Part shown: positions 22,801 to 33,722 of the stretch, one piece after another
How positions within the stretch are numbered: the stretch's first letter is position 1
Layout: each line of letters starts with the position of its first letter
NCBI GenBank assembly: GCA_033398695.1
Contig: CM065805.1
Location: forward strand, 165,951,787-166,015,786
Source of the DNA: Orobanche coerulescens
Lineage: Eukaryota > Streptophyta > Magnoliopsida > Lamiales > Orobanchaceae
Reading direction: 5' to 3'
Length of the DNA: 64,000 nucleotides
Translations under genes and position numbers: made by a program
Notes under the pieces: generated by a model
What the model saw: the letters and a program-made list of their open reading frames with translations, nothing else
Databases searched by the model: none
What the model was told of the DNA's origin: nothing

Positions 22801-25800
22801 TAATTGGGTTCTCTAATACCAAAGGTCTATTTTTATGGTAAAGATGCGACATTTAATTAGACTTTAACTTAAAAAAAAAACATATGGATAACAAACAAGA
22901 CATTTTAGAAAAGCATAAAGGAAGGAGCCGCAGCTGATAAGCACAAAAGAGGAATGAAAAGGTTTATGTTTGCTCCAACTCTAATGGTTAATATAGCACT
23001 TCCCCATGCCAAGTAGAAGAAAAAAATGTATCACACACATCTATTCTATTCACAGAGAAACCACCTTGTCCTGCACCCTTACAGTATCACCTTGGAATTA
23101 ATGACACTCCACAAGTAAGCTGATAAATAGAAAGAGAGATCAATGCAGATTGTAAATGAATAAAACAAGGTGGCAGATAAAACAAAGTATGTTATTAACT
23201 GGGCAGTAAATCACAGAAAAGAGATATCTTCACTAACAGTGAAAAGAAAAGACAACAGAACGGAGTCTCTCACATGCACCGAAATCTGATACAAATATTG
23301 CGCAATAAAATGGGACAACTTCAAGAAACGAGGTAACTGCTTAGGAATGTTAGAAAATGACACTAGCAGCAACTATTGGTAAACGCAGAAACTCCCAATT
23401 ATTCTCTGTAGATAGAATTTCTTACATCATTTTTTAAAGAATATAGCTTGTACCTTTTCAAAAGACCCATGGAACATCAAACCGAATGGAGGACGATATA
23501 AGGATGCAAGATTATCCTGAGTCTTATCCACTGCAGATGAAGATGAACCTTTTTCTGCTTCCCAGACTCCAGGATATTTCATTTCCTCCTCAAAATTGCG
23601 GAATGGAACAACAGAATGAGTTGCATGTGATGAATCTACCACTCTTGGCACTCCACTGGACCCAAACAAACAGAATCAGCAAGATAATAAAAAATGAGAA
23701 TACAGAAAAAAGACGACGACGTTCAACCCCACAAACAAACCCACCAGAATTCACAAGAGCTAGTTTTGATGAAAAACATAATATTCACAGGAAATGCAGG
23801 TTGCTGACCCAGGAAAACATCAATTTCTGAGGGTTATACTTGACTTGCATAGAGATGGTTGCGGACAGGGAAACAAACACGAAAGCAAGCTAAACAAGAC
23901 CAATCCAAGAATTAGCTGATCCGAAAGCAAGCCATTTGCTTTCTTGAATACTTATTTACTCACATCATCTGTCTTTATTCAACCTTGTACAAATATGAAG
24001 CATACCAAGAGTATCTCTGAACTTAGATGTCTTAAAAGGCACTCAAGGCTAACTAGCTTCAGTTTGAACTAAATAACTAATTGTATACTAAATCTAGAGA
24101 GTGGAAAGAGGGCAGGAGTATCAGAGAATCATGCATGAAAATAATTCAAGAATATGATCGCCATCATGGACAAGAGAAAGTAGTATACCCATAAAGTACT
24201 GGACTATCATAAAGAACGTCCCGTATCACAGGCAAAGGTGCTCGCACATCATCTCCTCGCACATCTCTAGCTACCAATTCCTTTCCCAGCCGACTGCAAT
24301 TCAAAAATAAGACATAAATGAGTAAGATACTAGAAACTTAGGAAAGAGAGAACAGAGAGATTTATGTTTCTTCATGTAACATACCTTAGGCTTGATCCAT
24401 TTAGGGGCAGATCACTTTCTGTGGGTGAAGAATATACAGATGCTGAAGCCAACCCACCTTCACTTCCTACATAAAAGAGTTGAATAGCTTCCTCAAGCTT
24501 CCAGCCTGTGGCCTGCGTCGTATGAACTTCTTTAGCAACATATTATATAATAAGGAAGTTCTGGGCCTTCACAAAATCAAGTATCAAGAAAAGATACTCA
24601 ATCCTTTCAAGCATTAAAAGGAAGGAAAAAACAACCATGTCGTTTAGTCGCAGGAAGGGGAATTAATAAGCAAAAAACTGTACCGAACTGTTGTTTCTGA
24701 TATTTAAAAGTTCATTCATAGCGCTGATTGCGATATGCTATTCTCCATTTAATTTTTTATTTTCAGTGATTTTCTCGTATGTTTTCCCCAAACCCTAACG
24801 GCCCCTGGTTCACTTCGCCGGACGACCCTGCTTCTCCTCTGCCTCTGTTTTCTGGTATGTTCTCTCTCTCTCTATGCATGTGTTCTTTTCCCTGTTGTTT
24901 TGCTGTTGTTGATTGGAGCTTGAAGTTTAAATAGTGGTGAGTGACATTTTTTCCCTTGATTTTCAAATTTTCGAAAGATGAAAAATTCAAAAGATGAAAG
25001 AAAAGGAGATGTTGGATGGAACTATGGGCAGGATGTTTTTTCTAGTACTAGAATCATAGTTGTTAAAGGCAAAAGGCGCACCAAGACAATGAGCTCCTAT
25101 CGCCTGAGGCGAAGGCGCAACACGAGGCGCGCGCCTGACAAACATGAGGCGCAAAAAAAAATTAAATTAAGTTATAAAACTCCTAAACACATAATGAAAG
25201 AAAAGTAAAACTATCCAAAAAAACGTAAAAGTTAACAAAAATAAAGTGTCAAAACAATAAAAAAACCATTAAAGGTGTTCCAAAAAAACAAAAGACGAAA
25301 AATAAAAAATAAAATCTATCAATACAGAGGCATGCCTGAGGCACGCCTAGGCGCACTCAGGCAGAGGTAGAAGGCGCTCGCACCAACCACATCGCCTGTG
25401 TTTGGTCTTGAGAGGCAATGAGGTTTTTTTATGCGCATGTCGCCTGAGGGTGCGCCTGAGGCGCGCCTTTAATATCTACGATTAGAATTGATGCTTTGTG
25501 TGCCTTGAACTTATATTGGTGTTATTCTCAATTTATGCATGAACTCATGATATGGATTTAATATTAATTTATATGTTATGTATTTATAGACTTATGGCGT
25601 TTTACTTTCAAATAGCTCTTGCTATTCGCTATAGCGATCGCCATAGGAGGTGCTATGCGCGTTAACAACTATGATTAGGACACAAATGCCATGAATATTA
25701 CTAAAAGCTCTCAAAGATAGATAATATTCTGGAACCATGTGAAGACTTAGCCAACCCATAGGCACACCTGATAGTTTCCAACTCTGAACCCCAGACGACA

Positions 25801-27813
25801 TAAACTCGCACCAAAGTTAAACCATCAATTCTTTCGAGTAACAGTGCTGGTAAAAAAAATGTAGTTTCTCATAGTTACATTAGAAGTCCATCCAACTTTT
25901 TTCGTCATTACTCAGGTTTGATCAATCTCTACACAAAGGTAAGAAAGTCAACACCACATTCTTCTCCTGTGCTCCTTTTGCCACTTTTGTATAAAATCCT
26001 TCTAATTTGCTCGATTCCTAATTCCTGCTCTTTTCTTCTTATCCAACTCCAGTGCTGTGATTCTGTTCTTTTTTCACCCTCTTCTAGAAGAATGAATCCT
26101 TGTTCTTATGCTTCTGAGTCACCATTTACATCTCATCCCCCACCAAAATTTAACCAACATTTATCAGAAATGATTTCACCCGCTGTATTGGGCAAGATTG
26201 ATGGCATATTAGACGCAATCAAATGATAACTGTCTCAATATTTCTCCTGCAAGACAGCATAAAAGTCCTACCTAAATACATTTCGCAATTGCCAAAACAA
26301 ATTCCAGTTTTAGTCTTCCTTCCAGTAGTGATGGGCATGAGGTTGGGGTTTCACAGTCCGATATCTGGGAAAGAAGGTAGATTATAACGCTACATGATCC
26401 AAAAGTTATCGGATACCCGTGTCTCGGGTATCGGTTGATGAACGAAAATGAAACAGAAATGAAAGTGGGGATGGGGGATGAAATGCAAATGAAAAGGTTA
26501 ACTGAATCTAAAACAAAGGCAATGAAACACCGGAGCCTTCCACGATTTCCATTTTCTCTCACTCTGTTTTATTTTATTTTCTTCTCCTCTTCTCCAGTTC
26601 TTCTGTTCAGCAGCCCATTGATTCTCTATTGTTTTTTCTTTTTTACCTGCTTCTCTCATTATTGTAAATAGTAAATTATTTATGCCGCCACCGATGCCAC
26701 CATCGCTACTTCTGCCTCCATCTTCTTTTTTCTTTTCCCCTTAACTTCCCATCTAGTGACATTTAGTGACTGGTGTGTGAAGATGAGCTGAATGAAATAA
26801 AACGAATGAAAAAACCTCCTTCTAGCCCTCGCATTCGTCTTCTCTTTTTCCCTTACTTTTTTTTTCTTCCTCAAACTGTGATTGTCAAATTATGATTGGG
26901 GCGCTCCTTATTAAAACTTGAATATTTTACTTTTTTATAAAGAATTATCAGGTACTTGAAATATGATCAGGACAAATTCTATTACTCAATATCCAATACA
27001 ATATAACATTGGGTATTTATTTCGTTTATCCTAAACGGACCCAGTCGGACGGAATCCAATCGGGTCGGGATGTTTTTTTTTTTTTTTTTTTTTTTGGTGG
27101 TGGTGGGGGGACCGAACCTGAATGCTCTCCCCTAATCCGTGATAAAACAGGCATCTGTTTCAATTTAGCTCCAGTCAATGTACTTTCATCTTTTACTACT
27201 ATTGTGAGATAAATAATCTTTGTTAAGAATTCTGCCAAACATGAACCATGTTTTTACCAGGCTGTGCTCTCTATTTGGCAACAGGGATTATAATGACTTA
27301 GTAATAGCATTAAAACATCGCAGATATCTTCTTTTACCCCGGATAAATAGTAACATCCCCATGCTTCAACTCTCATATGAAAATAAGTTAGGATATAACA
27401 GATTGCTAACTGCCAGAAACTATTGCAACCAGTAGCATAACCCCGTCTCACGGAAACAATCATAGGGGTGCAATTAACTACTTACCCAGACATCACATTT
27501 CACATCTTCAACATATCCACAATCTATCAGTTCCCTCGGATTTCGATTAATAAGGACATCATCCAAAATCAGCTAAAAAACGGACCAAAAAATACACCTA
27601 AAAGTAAGGGATTTTTTGCACAAAAACTTATAATTGATGTTCCAGCATTCACCAGCTCGCCAATTAGTTAACTATTCAGGCACGTCAAGTATGAATAAAA
27701 CCCCGGATTACCTGGAGGAACTGACGAGCGGTATCGGCAGTTTGGCCGGCGGCGATTTCCAGGAAGGTCGACACCATGTTCTGCTGGTCCGCAGCGGATG
27801 AAACATCCTCCAT
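16808..27813 (-). CDS. PUX7-like: Plant UBX domain-containing protein, PUX7-like (UBA-UAS-UIM-UBX), 10 exons
   Basis: Exons in transcription order: 27712-27813, 24385-24512, 24189-24293, 23454-23655, 22618-22695, 21477-21545, 19622-19765, 19135-19246, 18057-18328, 16808-16972. All junctions are GT-AG and the sum is 1377 nt, 458 codons plus TGA, with no internal stop. Domains: UBA (about 8-50; FLEIAAGQTADTARQFLQ), UAS thioredoxin-like domain (about 163-295; FHGSFEK, NKWLLVNMQS, NRDTWANEAV, SIPVVLVIDPITGQKM), UIM (about 325-342; EEELRRALAVSLE) and C-terminal UBX (about 378-458; RVGVRLPDGRRVQRNF, ending VSVTWE). This is the order of plant PUX7-type adaptors, which link ubiquitinated substrates to the AAA ATPase CDC48 in nucleus or cytosol. 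The UBX loop reads AIPGA rather than the classical FPR. The gene looks intact and functional, with a duplicated TATA region upstream. Intron 1 is 3.2 kb. Confidence 0.93.
17160..17391. mobile_element. MITE in the last intron of the UBX gene
   Basis: About 232 bp with terminal inverted repeats GGCCCTGTTC / GCAACAGGGCC and internal CAGTAAAAATCAG-type subrepeats. The termini resemble plant hAT/Tourist-like MITEs. A clear target duplication was not found, so the superfamily is open. Confidence 0.6.
20390..20512. repeat. 61-bp tandem duplication in an intron
   Basis: Two adjacent copies of a unit starting ATAGAACGTTGC and including TACATTACATATATAAAAT, differing at a few bases. It lies in the intron between exons 6 and 7 of the UBX gene. 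Confidence 0.85.
24513..27711 (-). other. Intron 1 of the UBX gene
   Basis: 3.2 kb intron holding the 625-bp TIR element, a T22/G-rich tract (27070-27110) and short ORFs on both strands with no recognised domain. A plus-strand ORF ending at 26226 includes a plausible 45-residue stretch from 26091 but has no identifiable family. Nothing else supported. Confidence 0.7.
25052..25676. mobile_element. TIR element with GGCGC-rich core in intron 1 of the UBX gene
   Basis: A perfect 15-bp inverted repeat AATCATAGTTGTTAA (25052-25066) / TTAACAACTATGATT (25662-25676) bounds 625 bp rich in GCGCCTGAGGCG-like repeats near both ends (25070-25150, 25320-25470) and a GCTATAGCGATCGC motif. No transposase. 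The superfamily is not assignable because no target duplication is evident. Confidence 0.6.
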
Positions 27814-27998
27814 TGGGAAGGAATTTGACACGGCGACTTTTCCTCGGATTCCTCTTGGATTTTTCAGAATTTGTCGGTTGGTTTTGGGTGGAGAGGCTGG
27901 GTGTGGGGTTATTGAGTCTAATATTTTGCTATATTGACAAGGACAAGGAAAAGGGCAAAGTAGAAGGGTCAGGCGTGTCGAAAGTACTGAGAGTTGCT

Positions 27999-28121
27999 TA
28001 GGGGAGAGGTTTAGATGTGCTATATATTATACACCCCGTGTTTATAGGGAGAAGAATTCTAGGGGAGAGGTTTAGATGTGCTATATGTATATACACCCCG
28101 TGTTTATAGGGAGAAGAATTC
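27999..28121 (-). promoter_or_regulatory. Duplicated TATA region of the UBX gene
   Basis: Two tandem copies of a 61-62 bp unit (27999-28059, 28060-28121). Each holds CCCTATAAACACGGGG on the minus strand (TATA at 28041-28048 and 28103-28110), 230-290 bp upstream of the ATG. Either could direct initiation, giving a 5' UTR of roughly 200-260 nt. Confidence 0.65.
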
Positions 28122-28968
28122 ACCTTCCCTATGGACAGTACACTAACGCTATGTTTTTTGGGATCGAACGAATCTAAACCGGCTGAAATATATATTAAGG
28201 TATATAATAATAATAATAATAATATAATAATAAATATAATAATAAAAATAATAATATAATAAAATATAAGTGATAAGTTGAGATCTATTTGATAAAGATA
28301 AATTAGAAAAAAAATATAAATTATAACTAAAATATCAAATAATTTGTCAATTCAAACTTTTATTTTTGAAAAACTTAAATAAAATTGTTGCCAATACGAA
28401 GTGACAGCATGATAATGTCTACTTTCAAGAGCGAAGCCAATATAGGACTTGTTTGACTCCTTGAAGATTTCTTTAATATTAAAATAGTTAAATGAGGTAT
28501 TGCCAAAAACCCAATATTTTAAAAGATTTGTTAAAAATAATATAAAAGTCCACATCCCCAACCAATTACCCATAACCCAACAAAATTAATACAAAGAAAA
28601 AAGAAAGGCACATCTTATCCTGCAGAAGAAGTACCCGTTGGGAGAAAAAAAAAGATAAGGGCGCGCTGCCGCTGGGAGAAGAAAAAAGAAGGGCGCGGAA
28701 GAGAACACGCCTGGCCGTCAGCGAAGAAAAACCCATCCAGCATGTACAGTATCCTTTAAAAATCTAATATTCTTTCACCTAGTTATCCATTGCATTTCTG
28801 TTTACTGTCTTCTTTGTCCTCTGTTTTTTTGTACATTAAGAAATCTCTCGTATAAAAAATCTTGTAATATTCATGGTCTGATTTACCACGCTTTACGATA
28901 AACACGCAGTGGAATCCAATCCCCGAGTTACTTTTCGGTTATCATCTTTCCATTATTTTCACAATATC
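28122..28968. other. Intergenic region between the UBX gene and the copia LTR
   Basis: AT-rich. It contains a (TAA)n-type microsatellite at 28200-28270 and a short purine-rich repeat pair (GTTGGGAGAAAAAA / GCTGGGAGAAGAAA, 28636-28700). No gene seen. Confidence 0.5.
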
Positions 28969-29075
28969 TGTTGGAATATTTTATTCTATACATTTATATG
29001 AGTTTTGATGATTAGTTGTTAAATCAAAGAAAAACAACAATGAAGCAAAACAAAACAACAAAGAAGTCAAAGGCG

Positions 29076-29285
29076 CTCGAGAAGGAAAAAGTCACATGAT
29101 CAGACGAGAAGAAAAAAGTCACTTGACCAGACGAGAAGGAAAAAGTCACCTGATCAGATGGGAATGGAAAGTTACCTGATCAGACGGGTCAGTAAAGCTA
29201 ACTGATCAGACGGGTCAGTGAAGCTAATTGATCAGACGGGTCAGTAAAGCTAACTGATCAGATGGGTCAGTAAAGTTTCAAAGTC
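29076..29285 (+). repeat. Minisatellite with TGATCAGACGGGTCAG units in the copia LTR
   Basis: Seven or eight degenerate units of about 25-32 bp built on TGATCAGACGGGTCAGTAAA, directly upstream of the palindrome array. Confidence 0.85.
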
Positions 29286-29304
29286 ACCTGCTCATGAATT
29301 AGCG

Positions 29305-29710
29305 CACTCTACAGACAACGTTTAGCGCACGCTATCGAGCAACACTTAACGTACGTAACACAGGGAACTTAATGTACGTAATGAGTTTGAATATGAATTC
29401 AAACAAGGAGCCATTGAAGATGTCGTCATGGAGTAGGTCAGCATGCAACAGATATTTTGACTAAAGTTAACGTACGTAATGTGATGTACTTAACGTACGT
29501 AACATGGCCAATAACGTACCTTATGGAAGATACAACGTACGTAGTGGAAGAGACATAAGCCACTGGACTAAACCAGCAAGAAGATAACGTACGCTACAGG
29601 AAGGCGATAACGTATGTAATGGCAATAACGTATGTTGTGCATGAAACATAACGCACGCTAAAGAGAGGCAGTGGGCTAACAGTTAGTTGAGGTTTTGGAG
29701 CCTATAAATA
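29305..29710 (+). promoter_or_regulatory. Copia LTR promoter: mixed palindrome array and TATA box
   Basis: About twelve palindromes of both types, TAGCGCACGCTA and TTAACGTACGTAA (some decayed to ACGTATGTAA), at 29305-29665, then CCTATAAATACC with the TATA at 29703-29710. The motifs equal those in the gypsy LTRs A, B, E and F, although copia and gypsy LTRs are not homologous. Confidence 0.6.
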
Positions 29711-32354
29711 CCACTTCTAATGGTATTCAACATACAACAACTCTGAGCAAAAGATATACAAGTCTGATATTGTTATATATACTTTTATTGTTGTAATTGC
29801 TTATATTGATAAGTGTTTGAGTGTTATACACGAAAACATACACGAGAGGAAAAAGAAAGGATAATATTGGATTCGGCGTTATTAGGATCAAGGATCCGGC
29901 ATTGTTAAAATCGGAATCTATATATATCCATGTGGGACTTGTCTAGTACCCATAGAAAGCTAGATAGGTTGATTCCTTGTCCGATAAAAAAGGAAAATAG
30001 TTTAACTTGGACCGACAAAAAGACAAGTGTGTTACGGTTTATCTCGAACCGATAGAAGATGAGATTGTAACGATAATCCCTCGACCGATAGAAGAGAGGT
30101 GCAGAGATTGATCTTTATCCTATAGAAAAAGATACGGAGTGAGGACATAATCACGTTTGGCCGAACCTCTATATATCTTGTTTCGTTTATCTTTCTGCAC
30201 TTTAATTCGCTTCCGTAAAGCACAAAGAGTTACATAACTCTTATATACTCCGCGCCTATCTCAAAATGGCGAAGATACTGTTAATCTTGCTCCAATAATT
30301 GGTATCAGAGAGGGTATCCATATAAATCGGCTTAGCATCCGAGGAAGATCCAATGGCGCTCCAATTTGCCTCGATCGAAGGTCTTGCCTTGAACCGACCA
30401 TCATTCTTTGATTGGTCGAACTTCATGAATTGGAAGAAGAAGATGTCTATCTGTAACACCCCCAGAGCCATCTAGAAATATTACAGCGCCGTGGGCCTTG
30501 AGACGGAACCCACAAGGCTAAAAGACATTTTTACAAACATTTCAAATACGCATACGCGGCGATGACGGTAATATCTTTAAAAATATTCGAAGACTTTATA
30601 AAATTCATTTATCAATACCATCGGAAAAACCTCATTTGAAAATACAAGGCCAAAACGCCAAAACCCAACAGGTTAAAAGCATACGTTAATCCATCGCTTA
30701 CACGTACCGACAAAATAGTTTAGAAAACGATTTCCAAAGTAACTCAAGTTGCCAGGTACCAAAAGGCTATTTAAAGCACTCACACAGCGGAAAAGACAAA
30801 CAGTTAAACATACTCTAGCAGCGGAATACAACAACTAAGTACTCGATTCACAAACACACGCCATAGCCAGTATCCTCCGGGAAGCTCATATCTTCACGAC
30901 CGCTACAAGCTCGATATCTCAAGAACCTAAAAAAGAAAGCCCACGACGGGGTCATCCATAATATCCAACAATGATAACAATCACATCACATCAATAATTA
31001 CATACCAATGAAATACTGAGTAAGAACACTACCAACGTAATCTTACCGCCATAACTTTACTAACTCGTGATAATCCTTACCAAGAGTAGTCCTTACCAAA
31101 TTTAACATCTCGTATCCTCAACAACACAATAAACTCCTACCCAAACATATGTACAGTACCTCAAGCAATACCCAAGGTTCTCAAAACATCATAACTCACT
31201 GATACGAAATATACCAATTCTGACCAATTCAATCCATCGGATATCATTATCAAATCTCAACACGAAAATCGATTGTCCATCAAAGACAAGTACCAAAAAG
31301 GAAATACGGAACATACCTCAGGATACGCAATGCCATGATGAATCATGTCAGTCTAATCCGAGATCTGACCAATACAACATATGGACACGGTCCTAACACA
31401 AGACCTACAAATACATACTCACATGACGACATCAACATACCCACAACAATAACAACAATGTATACTCAATGGAAATCCGATGATCCAACGCACATATCAT
31501 AGATCCCAAGATGACCCTGCTAGATCAAAACGAGGTGGATAACCAATAATATACATATGCACAACAACACGTGGTAATCTAAGAATCTAGCGCACACAGC
31601 ATAGATTCCCATGATGATCCCGACGGACCAACGCATGGTGGACATACGACAACAATGCACAACTGCACAAAACAACAATACACAATGTACGACAACAACA
31701 ATACACGACTGTATCACAACATGATCGACACTAAATGACAAAAATAGTTAGAGTACTTGCCTCGAGTCCTTCGAGAGCAATCTTGATGTCAAACCATCAC
31801 TAACAAATATCCTCAAAATTCGGTGATCCCAAAAATACCACGGACTGTAGATAACGCAGATCCTCACATTTACCACAATATATCCTTGATACCCAAATAT
31901 ACCAATGACGAATGGAAATCATATACGTTATGATTTAACTCATCGGAAAACAACATACAATCCAAATCTCCAGGGTTCACAATAATAATCATTGATATAT
32001 GTATTATAAATGAATGAAACTAAAACCATTCATTAAATATTATAAACTGAGCAAGTAATAACTTGCCTCGATACCGATTAAGCCGTTACCAATCCTTGTC
32101 GTCGTCTACAAGTTCCTCGGCCTTTATCAATGCAATTCATGAACATTCTCGAACACGACCGCAAAGCACGGTTCTAATCACCGACCAATAATCTCAACCT
32201 ATTATAATAATCGATAAAAAAACAAGTTCGATAACAATTAACAATCAATATAACCAATCGATAAGCTAAGCGGTTCCACAATATCTCGATTAACCACAAG
32301 TCCGAACAATCCAACTCAAACAATTACAACTCACAACCACAATACGATTACGTA

Positions 32355-32455
32355 CAATGTCTGTTGACATAGCGCACGTTAATCACTTAACATACCGTGC
32401 GCTAAGTCACTTCAGTTAGCGTGCGTTAGCCAGTCAGCTAGCGTGCGCTAATGCT
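32355..32455 (-). repeat. Second palindrome cluster in LTR E
   Basis: Four copies of TAGCGYRCGYTA-type palindromes downstream of the TATA box in transcription direction, as in LTR A. Confidence 0.6.
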
Positions 32456-33221
32456 ATACAGTTTCATGCCTTTACAAGTATCGACTAACACCTTGCGATT
32501 ACGGATACGAATGTAAAGGAAATCATATTCCAAGATCAATCACAATCTTTCCAGGTTCAATCTCATTATCATACTCGCATGATATATACCATTAATCAAT
32601 CATAAATCAACATGACTTGACGAAAAATTCCATCTTCATATCAAAAAACACCGATAATTCAACATAGAATCGTCTTGCTGTGTTCTATTTATCAAAAGTC
32701 CTTCAAGAACACTAAGTGATTCGAAACCATATTCATAGTCATCAAAACAACATAATCCGATATCCTTTAACATATAAATAATCATCCAAGTCATATATAT
32801 CCATATATCACCTTCTTCTTCAATAAAAACATCATGAAACCCCAAGAATCATACTCACCGCCATGTTCACCATCATAAGAAGAAATCAACAATAACAACA
32901 TCAAAAACCCAAATATCAACAACAACATCAACATTACTCGGTAATTGATCTCAAAATCATACTTATCAACTCATATACATGACGATTATCAACTCAAGAA
33001 CATCATATACAATCTAAAACGAAATCCCAAAAGTGAAGAGTAATTACCTCTTTGAAGGAATGGATTGAATCCCAAGGTTGAATCCATTCTCAATCACTCC
33101 CAAGCCCTAAATATTGTTAGGAACGATCAACTCAAGTGTTTGGAACCTCAAACTTCTCTATAAGAACTCTCTCTAACGGTTCACATGAAGAAATGGACGA
33201 AAATGAAGAATAATGCCCAAC

Positions 33222-33722
33222 TTATATATACTGTACATTACTAGCGTGCGCTAAAACTTGTATTTAGCGTGCGCTACAGCCCTAGCGTATGCTATCCTTC
33301 CTTGATAGCGTGCGCTATCGAAGTCCAAAAAGGCTACTGCCTTGCTTCGCACATCAGCTTACATACGTAATATCCATGCAATAACGTACGTAAACATGCG
33401 TTGACTTGCTACAGTGAAATGCTCGGTAGCGTGTGCTATTCTCCATCAATAGTGTGCGCTTTTCTTCGTTGACTCGACAATCTGCACCTTCCATGAAGAT
33501 GCATGTGGTCCACATGCCAAAAGTTACCTGACAAAGCCAAGATTCCTTTGTCCGATCTACATTTAGCGTGCGCTAAATGTCGATAATAATCAGTCTAGGC
33601 CTACCTGTCGGCCACCTTCCGAACCTTATCCAGAATGCCTTACGTACATTAGGGGTCCTACTTAGCGTACGTAATTCAAATCTCTTAGCGTGCGCTAAGT
33701 ATACATCGTAGCGTGCGCTAAC
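33222..33722 (-). promoter_or_regulatory. LTR E promoter: TATA box and palindrome array
   Basis: TATATATAAG on the minus strand at 33222-33232. From 33242 to 33722 there are about twelve palindromes, mainly TAGCGTGCGCTA with TTACGTACGTAA-type members at 33362-33395 and 33640-33675. The nearest is 10 bp from the TATA box. Confidence 0.6.

Larger units (their letters stand above)
28969..30297 (+). repeat. Ty1/copia LTR (1329 bp)
   Basis: It starts TGTTGGAATATTTTATTC and ends TCCAATA (expected TCCAACA). ATTGGTATCAGAG follows, the standard copia PBS for initiator-Met tRNA (30298-30310). It contains a minisatellite (29076-29285), a palindrome array (29305-29665) and a TATA box (29703-29710). The matching 3' LTR was not found in the window. 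Confidence 0.85.

Noticed and set aside
25918..26226. 102-aa ORF on plus strand in intron 1 of the UBX gene
   Set aside because: No recognisable family, no transcript signals seen, and composition is typical of chance ORFs. It could be a transposon fragment but cannot be supported.
27009..27212. 67-aa ORF with poly-Phe/Gly
   Set aside because: Caused by the T22/G tract in intron 1 of the UBX gene.
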